DNA of 64,000 bases, taken from positions 740,704 through 804,703 of the forward strand of contig NZ_JAAVLW010000005.1 of the NCBI RefSeq assembly GCF_013114835.1, written 5' to 3'. The translations under genes and the position numbers were made by a program. The stretch's first letter is position 1, and the number at the start of each line of letters is the position of its first letter. The notes below the pieces were generated by a model. The model searched no databases. It was not told the origin of the DNA and worked only from the letters and a program-made list of their open reading frames with translations. The DNA is from Bradyrhizobium archetypum (lineage in GTDB: Bacteria > Pseudomonadota > Alphaproteobacteria > Rhizobiales > Xanthobacteraceae). This document shows positions 1 to 7,870 of this stretch, in pieces.

Positions 1-4
1 CCAA

Positions 5-562
5 GTGATCCGCATCATGCTCGTTCTGGCGATGCTCGCCGCCACCGCGGGCGCCGTCGTCGCCTATGGCGATCCGGCCCAGATCGCGCGCGCTAGCAAC
101 TCGGTCACGAAAATGCTGTGGCAACGCGGCCTCGAGCCCGCGCCCGCCGTGGAGATCGCGCGCGGCAAGGCCGGTGAATTCGCGCTGCACGCCAAGATCA
201 ACGGCGTCAAGGCGCCGATGGTGATCGACACAGGCGCCACCTCGGTGGTGTTGACCTGGGAGACGGCAAAGGCGATCGGCCTGCCAATCGAGATGCTCGA
301 ATACAACGTCGAGCTCGAAACCGCCGGCGGCCACACCAAGGCAGCGCGGCTCACGCTCGATCGCCTCGCGGTCGGCGCGCTGGTCGAAAAATCCATCCCC
401 GCACTGGTGGTGCCGCGCGGGCAGCTCAAGACCAACCTGCTCGGCATGAGCTTTCTGGACCGCCTCGAAAGCTGGGGCGTGCAAGCCGACAAGCTGAAGC
501 TGCACGGCTATCCAGAAGTGGCGGCGGCCAACAACAAGCGCAGCCGTTCGGCGGCGAATTAG
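5..562 (+). CDS. Retropepsin-like aspartic protease, TIGR02281-type
   Basis: The product is about 185 residues and reads as a single-domain clan AA aspartic protease of the kind annotated TIGR02281 in Rhizobiales. A hydrophobic N-terminal segment (residues 3-20) suggests a signal anchor. The catalytic motif D-T-G-A-T-S is at residues 75-80, and a typical C-terminal block L-L-G-M-S-F-L-x-R-L lies near residues 145-154. This family is thought to work as a periplasmic or membrane-anchored dimer; the substrate is unknown. The start is a GTG five bases into the window, so the true N-terminus could lie upstream of the window. It stands alone on the + strand. The family call is fairly secure; the role is not known. 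Confidence 0.75.
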   Translation: MIRIMLVLAMLAATAGAVVAYGDPAQIARASNSVTKMLWQRGLEPAPAVEIARGKAGEFALHAKINGVKAPMVIDTGATSVVLTWETAKAIGLPIEMLEYNVELETAGGHTKAARLTLDRLAVGALVEKSIPALVVPRGQLKTNLLGMSFLDRLESWGVQADKLKLHGYPEVAAANNKRSRSAAN

Positions 563-699
563 CACGCGTAGTGATAGACTGATCATGTCCGCTCGCCGAA
601 TGCATCGCCTATTTGCGCAAGCCGTTCGAAGGGTATGAGTGCATCTTGGCGGCAGAATGCGTATGGTCAGCTATATTATCTCCAAAATGCCGACTGAGC

Positions 700-2178
700 T
701 TATGGGCAGGAATGGCGCTGTCCGTCGTAGCCCTTGTAGGTTCCGGATGCTGGATCGTAGGTCCGATTGTGGTGGCAGCTGTAGCCAGGGGCTGCACTCA
801 CAGCGCGCACGCGCGGCTTTGGTAATGGAACTGTTTCAAGTTTAACTGCCGGTTTGCTGTTGTCTGGCGCCACGGCCGGTTGCTTTGCGGTCCGGGCGGG
901 CTTCACGAAGGCATCATTGTTTGCCCAGGCGGGCAACGAGGTACCAGGCCTCTCTTCCACAGCAACGGGTTTCTGTCGCCGCGCCTTCGCGAGCTCAGTT
1001 GCCAGCGCCTCGGCCCTGTCGTGCTCCTGCTGCAAAGACTGCCGCAGCTCCGCCATCTCGCTCTCGGCCGCCTGCTTGAGCTGCGCCGTCTCGTCGCCCC
1101 TCTTGCTCGACAGCGCCAGCTGTGTCTCGACTGCCTCCCGCGCCTTCGCGAGTTCGGTTGCCAGCGCCTCGGCCCTGTCGTGCTCCTGCTGCAAAGACTG
1201 CCGCAGCGCCGCCATCTCGCTCTCGGCCGCCTGCTTGAGCTGCGCCATCTCGTCGCCCCTCTTGCTCGACAGCGCCACCTGTGTCTCGACGGCCTCCCGC
1301 GCCTTCGCGAGTTCGGTTGCCAACGCCTCGGCCCTGTCGCGCTCCTGCTGCAGAGACTGCCGCAGCTCCGCCGTCTCGCTCTCGGCCGCCTGCTTGAACT
1401 GCGCCGTCTCGTCGCCCCTTTTGCTCGATAGCGCCAGCTGTGTCTCGACGGCCTCCCGCGCCTTCGCAAGTTTGGTTGCCAGCGCCTCGGCCCTGTCGCG
1501 CTCCTGCTGCAGAGACTGCCGCAGCTCCGCCATCTCGCTCTCGGACGCCTGCTTGAGCTGCGCCGTCTCGTCGCCCCTTTTGCTCGACAGCGCCAGCTGC
1601 GTCTCGACGGCCTCCCGCGCCCTCGCCGGTTCGGTTGTCAGCGCAGCCAGCTCTTTTTCTGCAGCGGCGGCATCTCGCGCGAGGGCGGCTACCTTTTCGC
1701 GCTCCTGGCCGAGCGATTGTGCGGCGGTCGCGGCCTCTGCTTCCAGCTTCAGATTGGGCCCATCGACGGCGCGGCGGACCTCGGCAGGCTCCTTCGCCAA
1801 AACCTCTTGACGTGGCTCGCTCTCCAAAGATTGTCGCGCCTCCAGTGTCGGCAGGGCCTGCCTGACGAGCGCAGCTACGCCGATGAGCGCCGCCGCGACC
1901 AGGACTGTGGCGACCAAGAAAAAGGCAAAGAAGCGATGGCGGCGCTCCCGCGACATGGACGTCGACGCCTCGGAGAGGCCGCTCGACAGATCGTCCGCTT
2001 CCTGAAGGTAATTTATTGGATACCAATGCGACGGCGTGTACTTGATCGGCTCGCCGTTTTCACGGACCCATCCACCCGCCTCAGGCGACCAGTGAGCGAC
2101 ATCATAGGTCCCAAACGTCCTATCCTCGACGAGGACGACGTGTTCATTCCTCGGTGCGGTCCCCATCTTATAGGGCAT
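700..2178 (-). CDS. Membrane-anchored coiled-coil protein with 53-residue repeats
   Basis: This is a hypothetical protein of about 492 residues. The N-terminal part (about residues 1-65) is a small soluble domain rich in W, H and P that resembles DUF551-like domains. One strong transmembrane segment follows near residues 86-105. The middle is a long charged coiled coil built from four near-identical tandem units of 53 residues (159 bp), each starting near A-K-A-R-E-A-V-E-T-Q. The C-terminus has a short Cys/His-rich motif, Y-S-C-H-H and R-H-S-C-P, common in small Bradyrhizobium exported proteins. I chose the ATG at 2178 because a GGGGTGG-like ribosome site precedes it; a GTG nine bases upstream is also in frame. 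The function is unknown; a structural or envelope-scaffold role is only a guess. Confidence 0.7.
   Translation of the reverse strand: MPYKMGTAPRNEHVVLVEDRTFGTYDVAHWSPEAGGWVRENGEPIKYTPSHWYPINYLQEADDLSSGLSEASTSMSRERRHRFFAFFLVATVLVAAALIGVAALVRQALPTLEARQSLESEPRQEVLAKEPAEVRRAVDGPNLKLEAEAATAAQSLGQEREKVAALARDAAAAEKELAALTTEPARAREAVETQLALSSKRGDETAQLKQASESEMAELRQSLQQERDRAEALATKLAKAREAVETQLALSSKRGDETAQFKQAAESETAELRQSLQQERDRAEALATELAKAREAVETQVALSSKRGDEMAQLKQAAESEMAALRQSLQQEHDRAEALATELAKAREAVETQLALSSKRGDETAQLKQAAESEMAELRQSLQQEHDRAEALATELAKARRQKPVAVEERPGTSLPAWANNDAFVKPARTAKQPAVAPDNSKPAVKLETVPLPKPRVRAVSAAPGYSCHHNRTYDPASGTYKGYDGQRHSCP
963..1620. repeat. Tandem 159-bp coding repeats
   Basis: About four tandem copies of a 159-bp unit encode the 53-residue coiled-coil repeat of the gene at 700-2178. 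The copies differ at scattered positions, giving conservative amino acid changes such as Q/V, L/F and T/A. Such arrays can change copy number by slippage or recombination. Confidence 0.85.
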
Positions 2179-2187
2179 GTAAACCAC

Positions 2188-2615
2188 CCCTATTCTGTCG
2201 AGTTATCGTGCCATTTCTCTCCGCCAATACAGGAAGCGTATTCCCACCCGTGGCGGGTCTCAAGTTACTTTTGGTGAGGAAACCACCACCGTCTAGTCCG
2301 CAGGAGGTCCTGACCGCGTTGAGCCGCATGTCCGCACTGGAGTGAGCAGAGCCGGACACGAGAGTCGGCTTCGGGTCATTCGCGTTGTTTTTGGCGATGC
2401 ACCGATCACGCCTCCTCAGTTGCCGTCGGGACGTCTCAAAGGCGCCAAGGCGGAAGTGATCCCGACTCGCGGCGTCGCGAAACGGCGATGGTACGACACA
2501 TCGAGAGTGGCTTGTTAGACCACTTTCCTGTTCAAGGAGAGTGGCCGACGCGCCCGCCCCTCCCCATCTTGGCTGGCGGGGCATAAGCACGTCGTGTGCG
2601 CCTTGGAGACTGGCA
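2188..2615. other. Intergenic stretch, no gene seen
   Basis: The 430 bases between the coiled-coil gene and the small membrane protein contain no open frame with coding character and no obvious RNA structure. Promoters for the two flanking genes, which are divergent, must lie here, but no clear -35/-10 pair was recognised. Confidence 0.4.
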
Positions 2616-2810
2616 ATGACGATAAGGAGCTTTTGCACACTGGCCGCCACCATCTTTGCCCTGATCGCACTTTTGCAGTTGATACGAATTGCGATGGGGT
2701 GGCACGTCACCTTGAATGGCGTTGATGTGCCGATCTGGGCGAGCTGGATTGCGGTCATCGTGGCCGGCGCGTTGAGCTTCGTCGGCTTTCGCGCCACCAT
2801 GCGCAGCTAA
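2616..2810 (+). CDS. Small two-helix membrane protein
   Basis: This encodes a 64-residue protein with two predicted membrane helices (about residues 3-24 and 36-57) joined by a short loop. It begins at the ATG at 2616; the frame extends upstream, but the preceding residues look non-coding. Homologous short inner-membrane proteins are common in Bradyrhizobium as hypotheticals. No function can be assigned. Its end lies about 55 bases from the end of the convergent regulator gene. Confidence 0.6.
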   Translation: MTIRSFCTLAATIFALIALLQLIRIAMGWHVTLNGVDVPIWASWIAVIVAGALSFVGFRATMRS

Positions 2811-2866
2811 GGGCTAGGAAAGTCAGCAGGGCTGATCTGTCGCCCGCCTCGTGCTATCGGCAAGCG

Positions 2867-3391
2867 TCACGTTTTCGTCCTTGCTGCCTTGCGCGCCTTG
2901 TTGACTTCCTCGATTTCGGGCTCGATCGAATTCAGGCTGTCGTAGATCTCCGCGAGCACCGACTTCAGATCCGAAATATTCTTCGAGGGGAAATTGCGGA
3001 CCGCTACGTTCTCGAAGTGGACGGCGATCGGAATCAACTCTTCCGCCAGCGCGCGCCCCTTGGGCGTGAGATTGATCGCCACCGTGCGCGCATTGTCCTT
3101 CAGCCGAGTGCGTGTCACCAGGCCTCGCCGCTTCATCTCGCCGACCAGCCGCGACAATGTCGATATCTCGATCGTCGTCATCGCGGCGAGATCGCCGAGG
3201 CGCTGATCGCCGACCTCCCAAAGGGCGGCCATGGCACGGTACATAGGTAGCGTCACGCCGTAGCCGGCGATGCGCCTGGAAAACAGGTCGCCCATCCGCA
3301 CGCCGACGCGGTTGAGCATGTAGGGCAAGGAATTCGTCAGCCGATACAACGTCTTGCATCCTGCTCTGGTGCAACTTTTGCACCCATCCAA
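2867..3391 (-). CDS. graR: MarR-family regulator of the resorcylate cluster
   Basis: This is a winged-helix repressor of the MarR family, up to 174 residues. The DNA-binding region has the typical sequence running from L-G-D-L-A-A-M-T through S-T-L-S-R-L-V-G-E-M-K-R-R-G-L-V to a wing with R and D residues. It diverges from the reductase/oxygenase operon, with a palindrome in the shared promoter region. In Rhizobium sp. MTP-10005 a MarR-type regulator (GraR) accompanies the γ-resorcylate genes, so this is its likely counterpart. The longest frame starts at a TTG at 3391; the first in-frame ATG is at 3319, so the N-terminus is uncertain by up to 24 residues. The ligand is inferred, probably γ-resorcylate. 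Confidence 0.8.
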   Translation of the reverse strand: MDGCKSCTRAGCKTLYRLTNSLPYMLNRVGVRMGDLFSRRIAGYGVTLPMYRAMAALWEVGDQRLGDLAAMTTIEISTLSRLVGEMKRRGLVTRTRLKDNARTVAINLTPKGRALAEELIPIAVHFENVAVRNFPSKNISDLKSVLAEIYDSLNSIEPEIEEVNKARKAARTKT

Positions 3392-3426
3392 TAGCCGCGC
3401 GCCGATCAGTTTTCAAGGCAATTGTT

Positions 3427-3472
3427 GCATTTGAAAATTTTTCGTTGACATGTCATTTGCAAATGCAATTAT
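3427..3472. promoter_or_regulatory. graR/graD promoter and MarR-type operator
   Basis: A TTGACA -35 hexamer is at 3445-3450 and an A/T-rich -10-like AATTAT is at about 3467-3472. Between them lies a perfect 12-bp palindrome, CATTTGCAAATG (3454-3465). A related half, GCATTTG, occurs at 3427-3433. A repressor bound at the palindrome would cover the spacer of the rightward promoter, which fits MarR-type repression. Confidence 0.65.
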
Positions 3473-3528
3473 TGTCTCTGAAAATTAAGCCGCCGATCTA
3501 AGAGCGGGAACGTTCAGTGGAGGAAACC

Positions 3529-4047
3529 ATGTCGCTGGATTCGGCATCCGACCAATTGCGTGAAACGTTCAAGCGCGCGTTGCGGCGATTTCCCGCTGCC
3601 GTGTCGGTGATCACGTCTGCAGATCAGAACCGCCGTCACGGCATGACGGCAACTGCGGTGACGTCGCTGTCGCTCGACCCGCCCTCGCTGATCGTCTGCG
3701 TCAACCAGCAGACACTGCTGCACGACATCATGCTGCTGGCGCGCCGGTTCTGCGTCAACGTGCTGCGCCGTGACCAGATCACGCTGTCATCAGCCTTCAG
3801 CGGCGCGGTCCCGGCCGAGGAGCGGTTCGGGCTCGGCGACTGGATGACCTCGCCCGAGGGCGTCACCTATCTCGCCGACGCGCAGATCAACATCTTCTGC
3901 AAGAAGGCCGCCGCCATGCCCTACGGCACGCACACGATCTTCATTGGCGAAGCCGAGATCGTGAAGGTGCGCGATCCGATCGAGCCCCTGATCTACCAGG
4001 ACGCCACCTACTGCTTCTCGGTGCCCCACGACAGTCAAGCGGCGTAA
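3529..4047 (+). CDS. graD: Flavin reductase component of resorcinol hydroxylase
   Basis: A 172-residue protein of the flavin reductase-like FMN-binding fold, the HpaC-type small component of two-component flavoprotein monooxygenases. It would reduce FMN or FAD with NAD(P)H and pass it to the oxygenase encoded next. Family features are F-P-A-A-V-S-V-I-T near the N-terminus, M-T-A-T-A-V-T-S-L-S and P-P-S-L-I-V-C-V-N. The ATG at 3529 was chosen over the in-frame GTG at 3517 because GGAGGA sits six bases ahead of it. It is the first gene of the rightward operon; the oxygenase starts 43 bases downstream. Confidence 0.82.
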   Translation: MSLDSASDQLRETFKRALRRFPAAVSVITSADQNRRHGMTATAVTSLSLDPPSLIVCVNQQTLLHDIMLLARRFCVNVLRRDQITLSSAFSGAVPAEERFGLGDWMTSPEGVTYLADAQINIFCKKAAAMPYGTHTIFIGEAEIVKVRDPIEPLIYQDATYCFSVPHDSQAA

Positions 4048-4090
4048 TCCGCCCTCGCCTTTCAGCCCATCGTAGATACGGAGCAAACCC

Positions 4091-5323
4091 ATGGTATCAG
4101 TCGCCCAGTTGAAGGATGTTCCTGCGCCGCCGGCCCCTCGCCCCGACATAGCGGAATTGCGACGCCGCGTGGCGCAGATCGCGCCGCAGATCAAGGCGCG
4201 CGCCCACACCGCGGAGAAGGCCGGCCGCGTTCCTGAGGAGAACATCACGGCGCTGCGCAACATCGGCTATTTCGATATCGTCAAGCCGACGCTGTTCGGC
4301 GGCTACGAACACGATTTCGACGTGCTGGTCGAACTGAACATCGAGCTTGCGAAAAGCTGCGCCTCGACCGCGTGGGTCGGCGGCCTGCTTGGGGCCCATC
4401 AATGGCTGATCGCGGGATTTCCGGAAACGGCGCAGCGCGACGTCTGGGATGATAATCCCGACGCACTCGCCTGCGGCTCATACGCGCCGGCCGCCAGGGC
4501 AGTCGAGGTCGATGGCGGCTACCGCCTGACCGGGCGCTGGTCGTTCGCCAGCGGCTGCGACAACGCGCAATGGTCGTTGTGTGCGGCGCTGTTGCCGTCG
4601 AAGACCGACAGCGGCCAGTTTGCGCCGGCCTTCCTGCTGGTGCCGGCCTCCGACTACGTCATCGACGATACCTGGAACGTCGTCGGCCTCAGCGGCACCG
4701 GCAGCAAGACGCTGGTGCTTAACGAGGTGTTCGTGCCGGCGCATCGCCTGCTGTCGTTTGCCGACACCACATCCGGCAAAACGCCGGGCGCGGCGCTGTA
4801 CACCAATAATCCGACCTTCTCTATTCCGATGCTGTCGAACATTCCCTCCTGCCTGGCGTCCACCGCGGTCGGCGCCGCTGCCGGCGCGCTGGAAGACTAC
4901 CTCGCCGTCACCTCCAGGCGGATCACGCGCGGCGCGGTCGCCGGTCACAACAACCGGATGGCGGATTTTCCGACCATCCAGTTGCGCGTGGCGGAAGCCG
5001 CCGCCGCCGCTGATGCCGCGCGCGAAGTGCTGCTGCGCGATCTGCGCGATCGTGCGGCGACGGTCCGCGACGGCAGGCCGATCTCGATCGAGGACCGCAT
5101 CGTCAGCCGCCGCGGCCAGGCGTTTTCGGTTGCGCTCGCCATCCGCGCCAGCGAAGCGCTGAACGCCTCGACCGGCGGCCTCGGCCTCGATCTTTCCAAC
5201 CCCGTGCAGCGCGCCTGGCGCGATGCCAACGCCGTTGGCCGCCACATCAGCATGAACTGGGACGCCGTCGGCACCATGTATGGCCAGCTCGCGCTCGGGC
5301 TGACGCCGCAGGGTCAGTACTAA
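4091..5323 (+). CDS. graA: FADH2-dependent oxygenase, resorcinol hydroxylase-type
   Basis: A 410-residue group D flavin monooxygenase with the acyl-CoA dehydrogenase fold, related to HsaA and to the oxygenase of Acinetobacter p-hydroxyphenylacetate hydroxylase. Residues 20-130 form the helical N-terminal domain, with the conserved block A-S-T-A-W-V-G-G; the middle β-domain has G-R-W-S-F-A-S-G-C-D; the C-terminus is helical. The neighbouring reductase and decarboxylase suggest it hydroxylates resorcinol to hydroxyquinol in the cytoplasm using reduced flavin from the preceding gene product. The ATG at 4091 has GGAG about eight bases upstream. The substrate is inferred from context. Confidence 0.8.
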   Translation: MVSVAQLKDVPAPPAPRPDIAELRRRVAQIAPQIKARAHTAEKAGRVPEENITALRNIGYFDIVKPTLFGGYEHDFDVLVELNIELAKSCASTAWVGGLLGAHQWLIAGFPETAQRDVWDDNPDALACGSYAPAARAVEVDGGYRLTGRWSFASGCDNAQWSLCAALLPSKTDSGQFAPAFLLVPASDYVIDDTWNVVGLSGTGSKTLVLNEVFVPAHRLLSFADTTSGKTPGAALYTNNPTFSIPMLSNIPSCLASTAVGAAAGALEDYLAVTSRRITRGAVAGHNNRMADFPTIQLRVAEAAAAADAAREVLLRDLRDRAATVRDGRPISIEDRIVSRRGQAFSVALAIRASEALNASTGGLGLDLSNPVQRAWRDANAVGRHISMNWDAVGTMYGQLALGLTPQGQY

Positions 5324-5348
5324 CCAACATCAGACCAGCGAGGACGAC

Positions 5349-6374
5349 ATGCAGGGCAAGATCGCACTAGAGGAACATTTCGCCATTCCCGACACGCTGA
5401 TGGATTCGGCGGGCTTCGTCCCGGAATCCTATTGGCCGGAGCTGAAGGACCGCCTGCTCGACATTCAAGACAAGCGGCTGGCGCAAATGGACCGGCACGG
5501 CATCGAGATGATGATCCTGTCACTGAACGCGCCCGCGGTTCAGGCAATTCCCGACGTCAGGCGCGCCAATGAAATCGCAATCCGGGCCAATGATTTTCTG
5601 GCCGAGCAGGTGGCAAAACGTCCCTCGCGCTTCCAGGCCTTTGCCGCGCTGCCGATGCAGGATCCCGATCTTGCGATCAAAGAACTCGAGCGCTGCATCA
5701 GAACGCTCGGTTTCCGCGGCGCGCTGGTCAACGGCTTCTCGCAAGTCGGCGACGGCAGGACGCCGGTCTACTACGACCTGCCGCAATATTGGCCGTTCTG
5801 GGCGGCGGTCGAACAAACCGGCCTGCCGTTCTATCTGCACCCGCGCAATCCGCTGCCGGAAGATTGCAGGATTTATGAAGGCCATCCGTGGCTGATGGGC
5901 CCAACCTGGGCGTTCGGACAGGAGACCGCAGTGCATGCCTTGCGCCTGATGGGATCGGGCCTGTTCGATGCCTATCCCAAACTGAAGATCATCCTCGGCC
6001 ACATGGGGGAAGGCCTGCCCTACAGCATGTGGCGCGTCGATCACCGCAACGGCTGGGTCAAGGCGCCGCCGAAGCACAAGGCGCAAAAGCAGATCTGCGA
6101 TTATTTCAACGCCAACTTCTTCCTGACTACGTCGGGCAATTTCCGCACGCAAACACTGATCGATTCCATTCTGGAGATCGGATCGGACCGCATCCTGTTT
6201 TCGGTCGACTGGCCGTTCGAGAACGTTGATCACGCCTCCGACTGGTTCAACAGCGCCAGCATCAGCGACAATGATCGCCTGAAGATCGGCCGGCGCAATG
6301 CCATCGACCTGTTCAAGCTTGATCTCGGCGACCACGCCGTCGCCGAACAGGATATCCATCAAGCCGCGGAATAG
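5349..6374 (+). CDS. graF: γ-Resorcylate (2,6-dihydroxybenzoate) decarboxylase
   Basis: A 341-residue amidohydrolase-superfamily decarboxylase that closely resembles the rhizobial γ-resorcylate decarboxylase I recall, starting M-Q-G-K-I-A-L-E-E-H-F. The metal and active-site residues fall at the positions known for that enzyme: E8, H10, H164 (in Y-L-H-P-R-N-P), H218 (in L-G-H-M-G-E) and D287 (in S-V-D-W-P-F). It converts 2,6-dihydroxybenzoate to resorcinol and CO2, non-oxidatively and reversibly, and so feeds the hydroxylase encoded just upstream. The gene begins 25 bases after the oxygenase gene with a GAGGA ribosome site. This is the most secure functional call in the cluster. Confidence 0.93.
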   Translation: MQGKIALEEHFAIPDTLMDSAGFVPESYWPELKDRLLDIQDKRLAQMDRHGIEMMILSLNAPAVQAIPDVRRANEIAIRANDFLAEQVAKRPSRFQAFAALPMQDPDLAIKELERCIRTLGFRGALVNGFSQVGDGRTPVYYDLPQYWPFWAAVEQTGLPFYLHPRNPLPEDCRIYEGHPWLMGPTWAFGQETAVHALRLMGSGLFDAYPKLKIILGHMGEGLPYSMWRVDHRNGWVKAPPKHKAQKQICDYFNANFFLTTSGNFRTQTLIDSILEIGSDRILFSVDWPFENVDHASDWFNSASISDNDRLKIGRRNAIDLFKLDLGDHAVAEQDIHQAAE

Positions 6375-6418
6375 GCGGTCTCACAACGAAACGAACGCAA
6401 TCCTGGAGGGAACGGGCC

Positions 6419-7795
6419 ATGGCCGCGCAGGCAATCGATCTTCATGAGGAGTTAGCCGAAGCAAAAGTCGGAAACTTTCATTGGCGCCTCGGCGCCGTGA
6501 TGGGGCTGCTCACGCTGTTTGACGGATATGACACGTTCAACCCGGCCTACGTCATTCACTACGTGGCAAAGCCCTGGGGCCTTCAGGCCGGGCAGGCGGG
6601 CCTGTTGATCTCGAGCGGCCTGGTTGGATTCCTGCTCGGCGCCGCGATCCACGGCGTCATCGCCGACCGCCTCGGCCGCCGCGGCACCCTGCTCGGCGGC
6701 TTGTGGATCACCAGCATCTTTACGCTGTTGACTGCAACTTCGGCGAACTCGTTCCTGTCATTCTGCATTCTGCGCCTTCTGACCGGCATCGGCCTTGGCG
6801 TGCTGCTGCCGCTCGCGACCACCTACATCAACGAGTTGGCGCCACGGCGCGTGGCGAACACCTTTGCACTGTGGGGCGTCGCGCTTGGCTGGGCGCTCGG
6901 TGGCACCCTCGCCGGCGTCGCCGGTGTGTTTGCGACGCCGGTATTCGGCTGGACCTCGCTGTATTGGATCGGATCGCTGTCCTTCCTGCTGCTGCCGTTC
7001 ATGCATCTGATGCTGCCGGAATCGCCCAAGTTTCTTGCCTTGCAGGGCCGCGTCGACGAAATCCGCGACATGCTCACCAGGCTCCGGCCCGAACGCGCGA
7101 GCGTTTACGCCTCAGCCGATATCGCCGTCGGGCAGACCGAGAAGCCAGTCAATTCGGTCGCGGCGCTGCTTCAGGCCAAATATCGCCGGACCACGCTCGC
7201 GATCTGGGCATCAGCATTCCTCAGCCTGTTCTGCATCTTCGGGCTGTCGGGCTGGATTCCGACCGTGATGATGCAGCGTGGAGAAACCTTTGCCGCAAGC
7301 TTCGGCTTCGGCGCGCTGATGCAGATCATGTCGTTCGCAGGCGCGCTCGTGCTGGGCCATCTCGTCGACCGCACAGGCTATAGCCGCGGGCTGATCGCAA
7401 TATGGTGGGCAATCGGCGGCGTCGCGGTGCTGTCGCTGGTCGTGTTGAATGACCACATCGTCAATATCACATCGGTCGCGACCGCCGGCTTCTGCATCAT
7501 CGGTGCGCAGTTCGTGTTGAACAATTTCACTGCGTCTTCCTACGAGACCAGTGTGCGCGCCACTGCCGTCGGCATGGAACTCGGCGTCGCACGCGTCGGT
7601 GCCATTCTCGGACCGTTCGTCGCCGGCACACTGCAGCAGATCTACCAGAGCCCGACGCCGATGTTCCTGTCGATTGGCATCTCCGCCATCGCCGCCGGTG
7701 CGATCATCCTGCTGGCCAGGCGGCCGGCAAGCCTACGCGCCAGCAGCCTTGAAGAGGCTGCCGGTTTGCGCAAGGTTGCACAGCCCGCCTCTTGA
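6419..7795 (+). CDS. graK: MFS transporter, aromatic acid:H+ symporter type
   Basis: A 458-residue, 12-helix major facilitator protein of the AAHS (PcaK/BenK-like) group. The cytoplasmic loop 2-3 motif reads G-V-I-A-D-R-L-G-R-R-G-T, and the diagnostic D-G-Y-D motif is in the first helix (L-F-D-G-Y-D-T-F). It follows the decarboxylase by 44 bases with a strong GGAGGGA ribosome site, so it is likely the uptake system for γ-resorcylate or a related dihydroxybenzoate. The substrate is inferred from position only. Confidence 0.82.
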   Translation: MAAQAIDLHEELAEAKVGNFHWRLGAVMGLLTLFDGYDTFNPAYVIHYVAKPWGLQAGQAGLLISSGLVGFLLGAAIHGVIADRLGRRGTLLGGLWITSIFTLLTATSANSFLSFCILRLLTGIGLGVLLPLATTYINELAPRRVANTFALWGVALGWALGGTLAGVAGVFATPVFGWTSLYWIGSLSFLLLPFMHLMLPESPKFLALQGRVDEIRDMLTRLRPERASVYASADIAVGQTEKPVNSVAALLQAKYRRTTLAIWASAFLSLFCIFGLSGWIPTVMMQRGETFAASFGFGALMQIMSFAGALVLGHLVDRTGYSRGLIAIWWAIGGVAVLSLVVLNDHIVNITSVATAGFCIIGAQFVLNNFTASSYETSVRATAVGMELGVARVGAILGPFVAGTLQQIYQSPTPMFLSIGISAIAAGAIILLARRPASLRASSLEEAAGLRKVAQPAS

Positions 7796-7870
7796 GGGCG
7801 AGGCGTCAACACGCAAAGTCCGGCTCCGGCAGCGATCCCGGAGCCGGCCCTTTCCCCGCAAGGAGCCGTC

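Noticed and set aside
854..1810. Long plus-strand open frame opposite the coiled-coil gene
   Set aside because: Ser/Ala/Cys-rich shadow of the repeat protein; no start signal or domain.
4478..5245. Long minus-strand frame inside the oxygenase gene
   Set aside because: High-GC shadow frame; Arg/Ala/Gly-rich with no family features.
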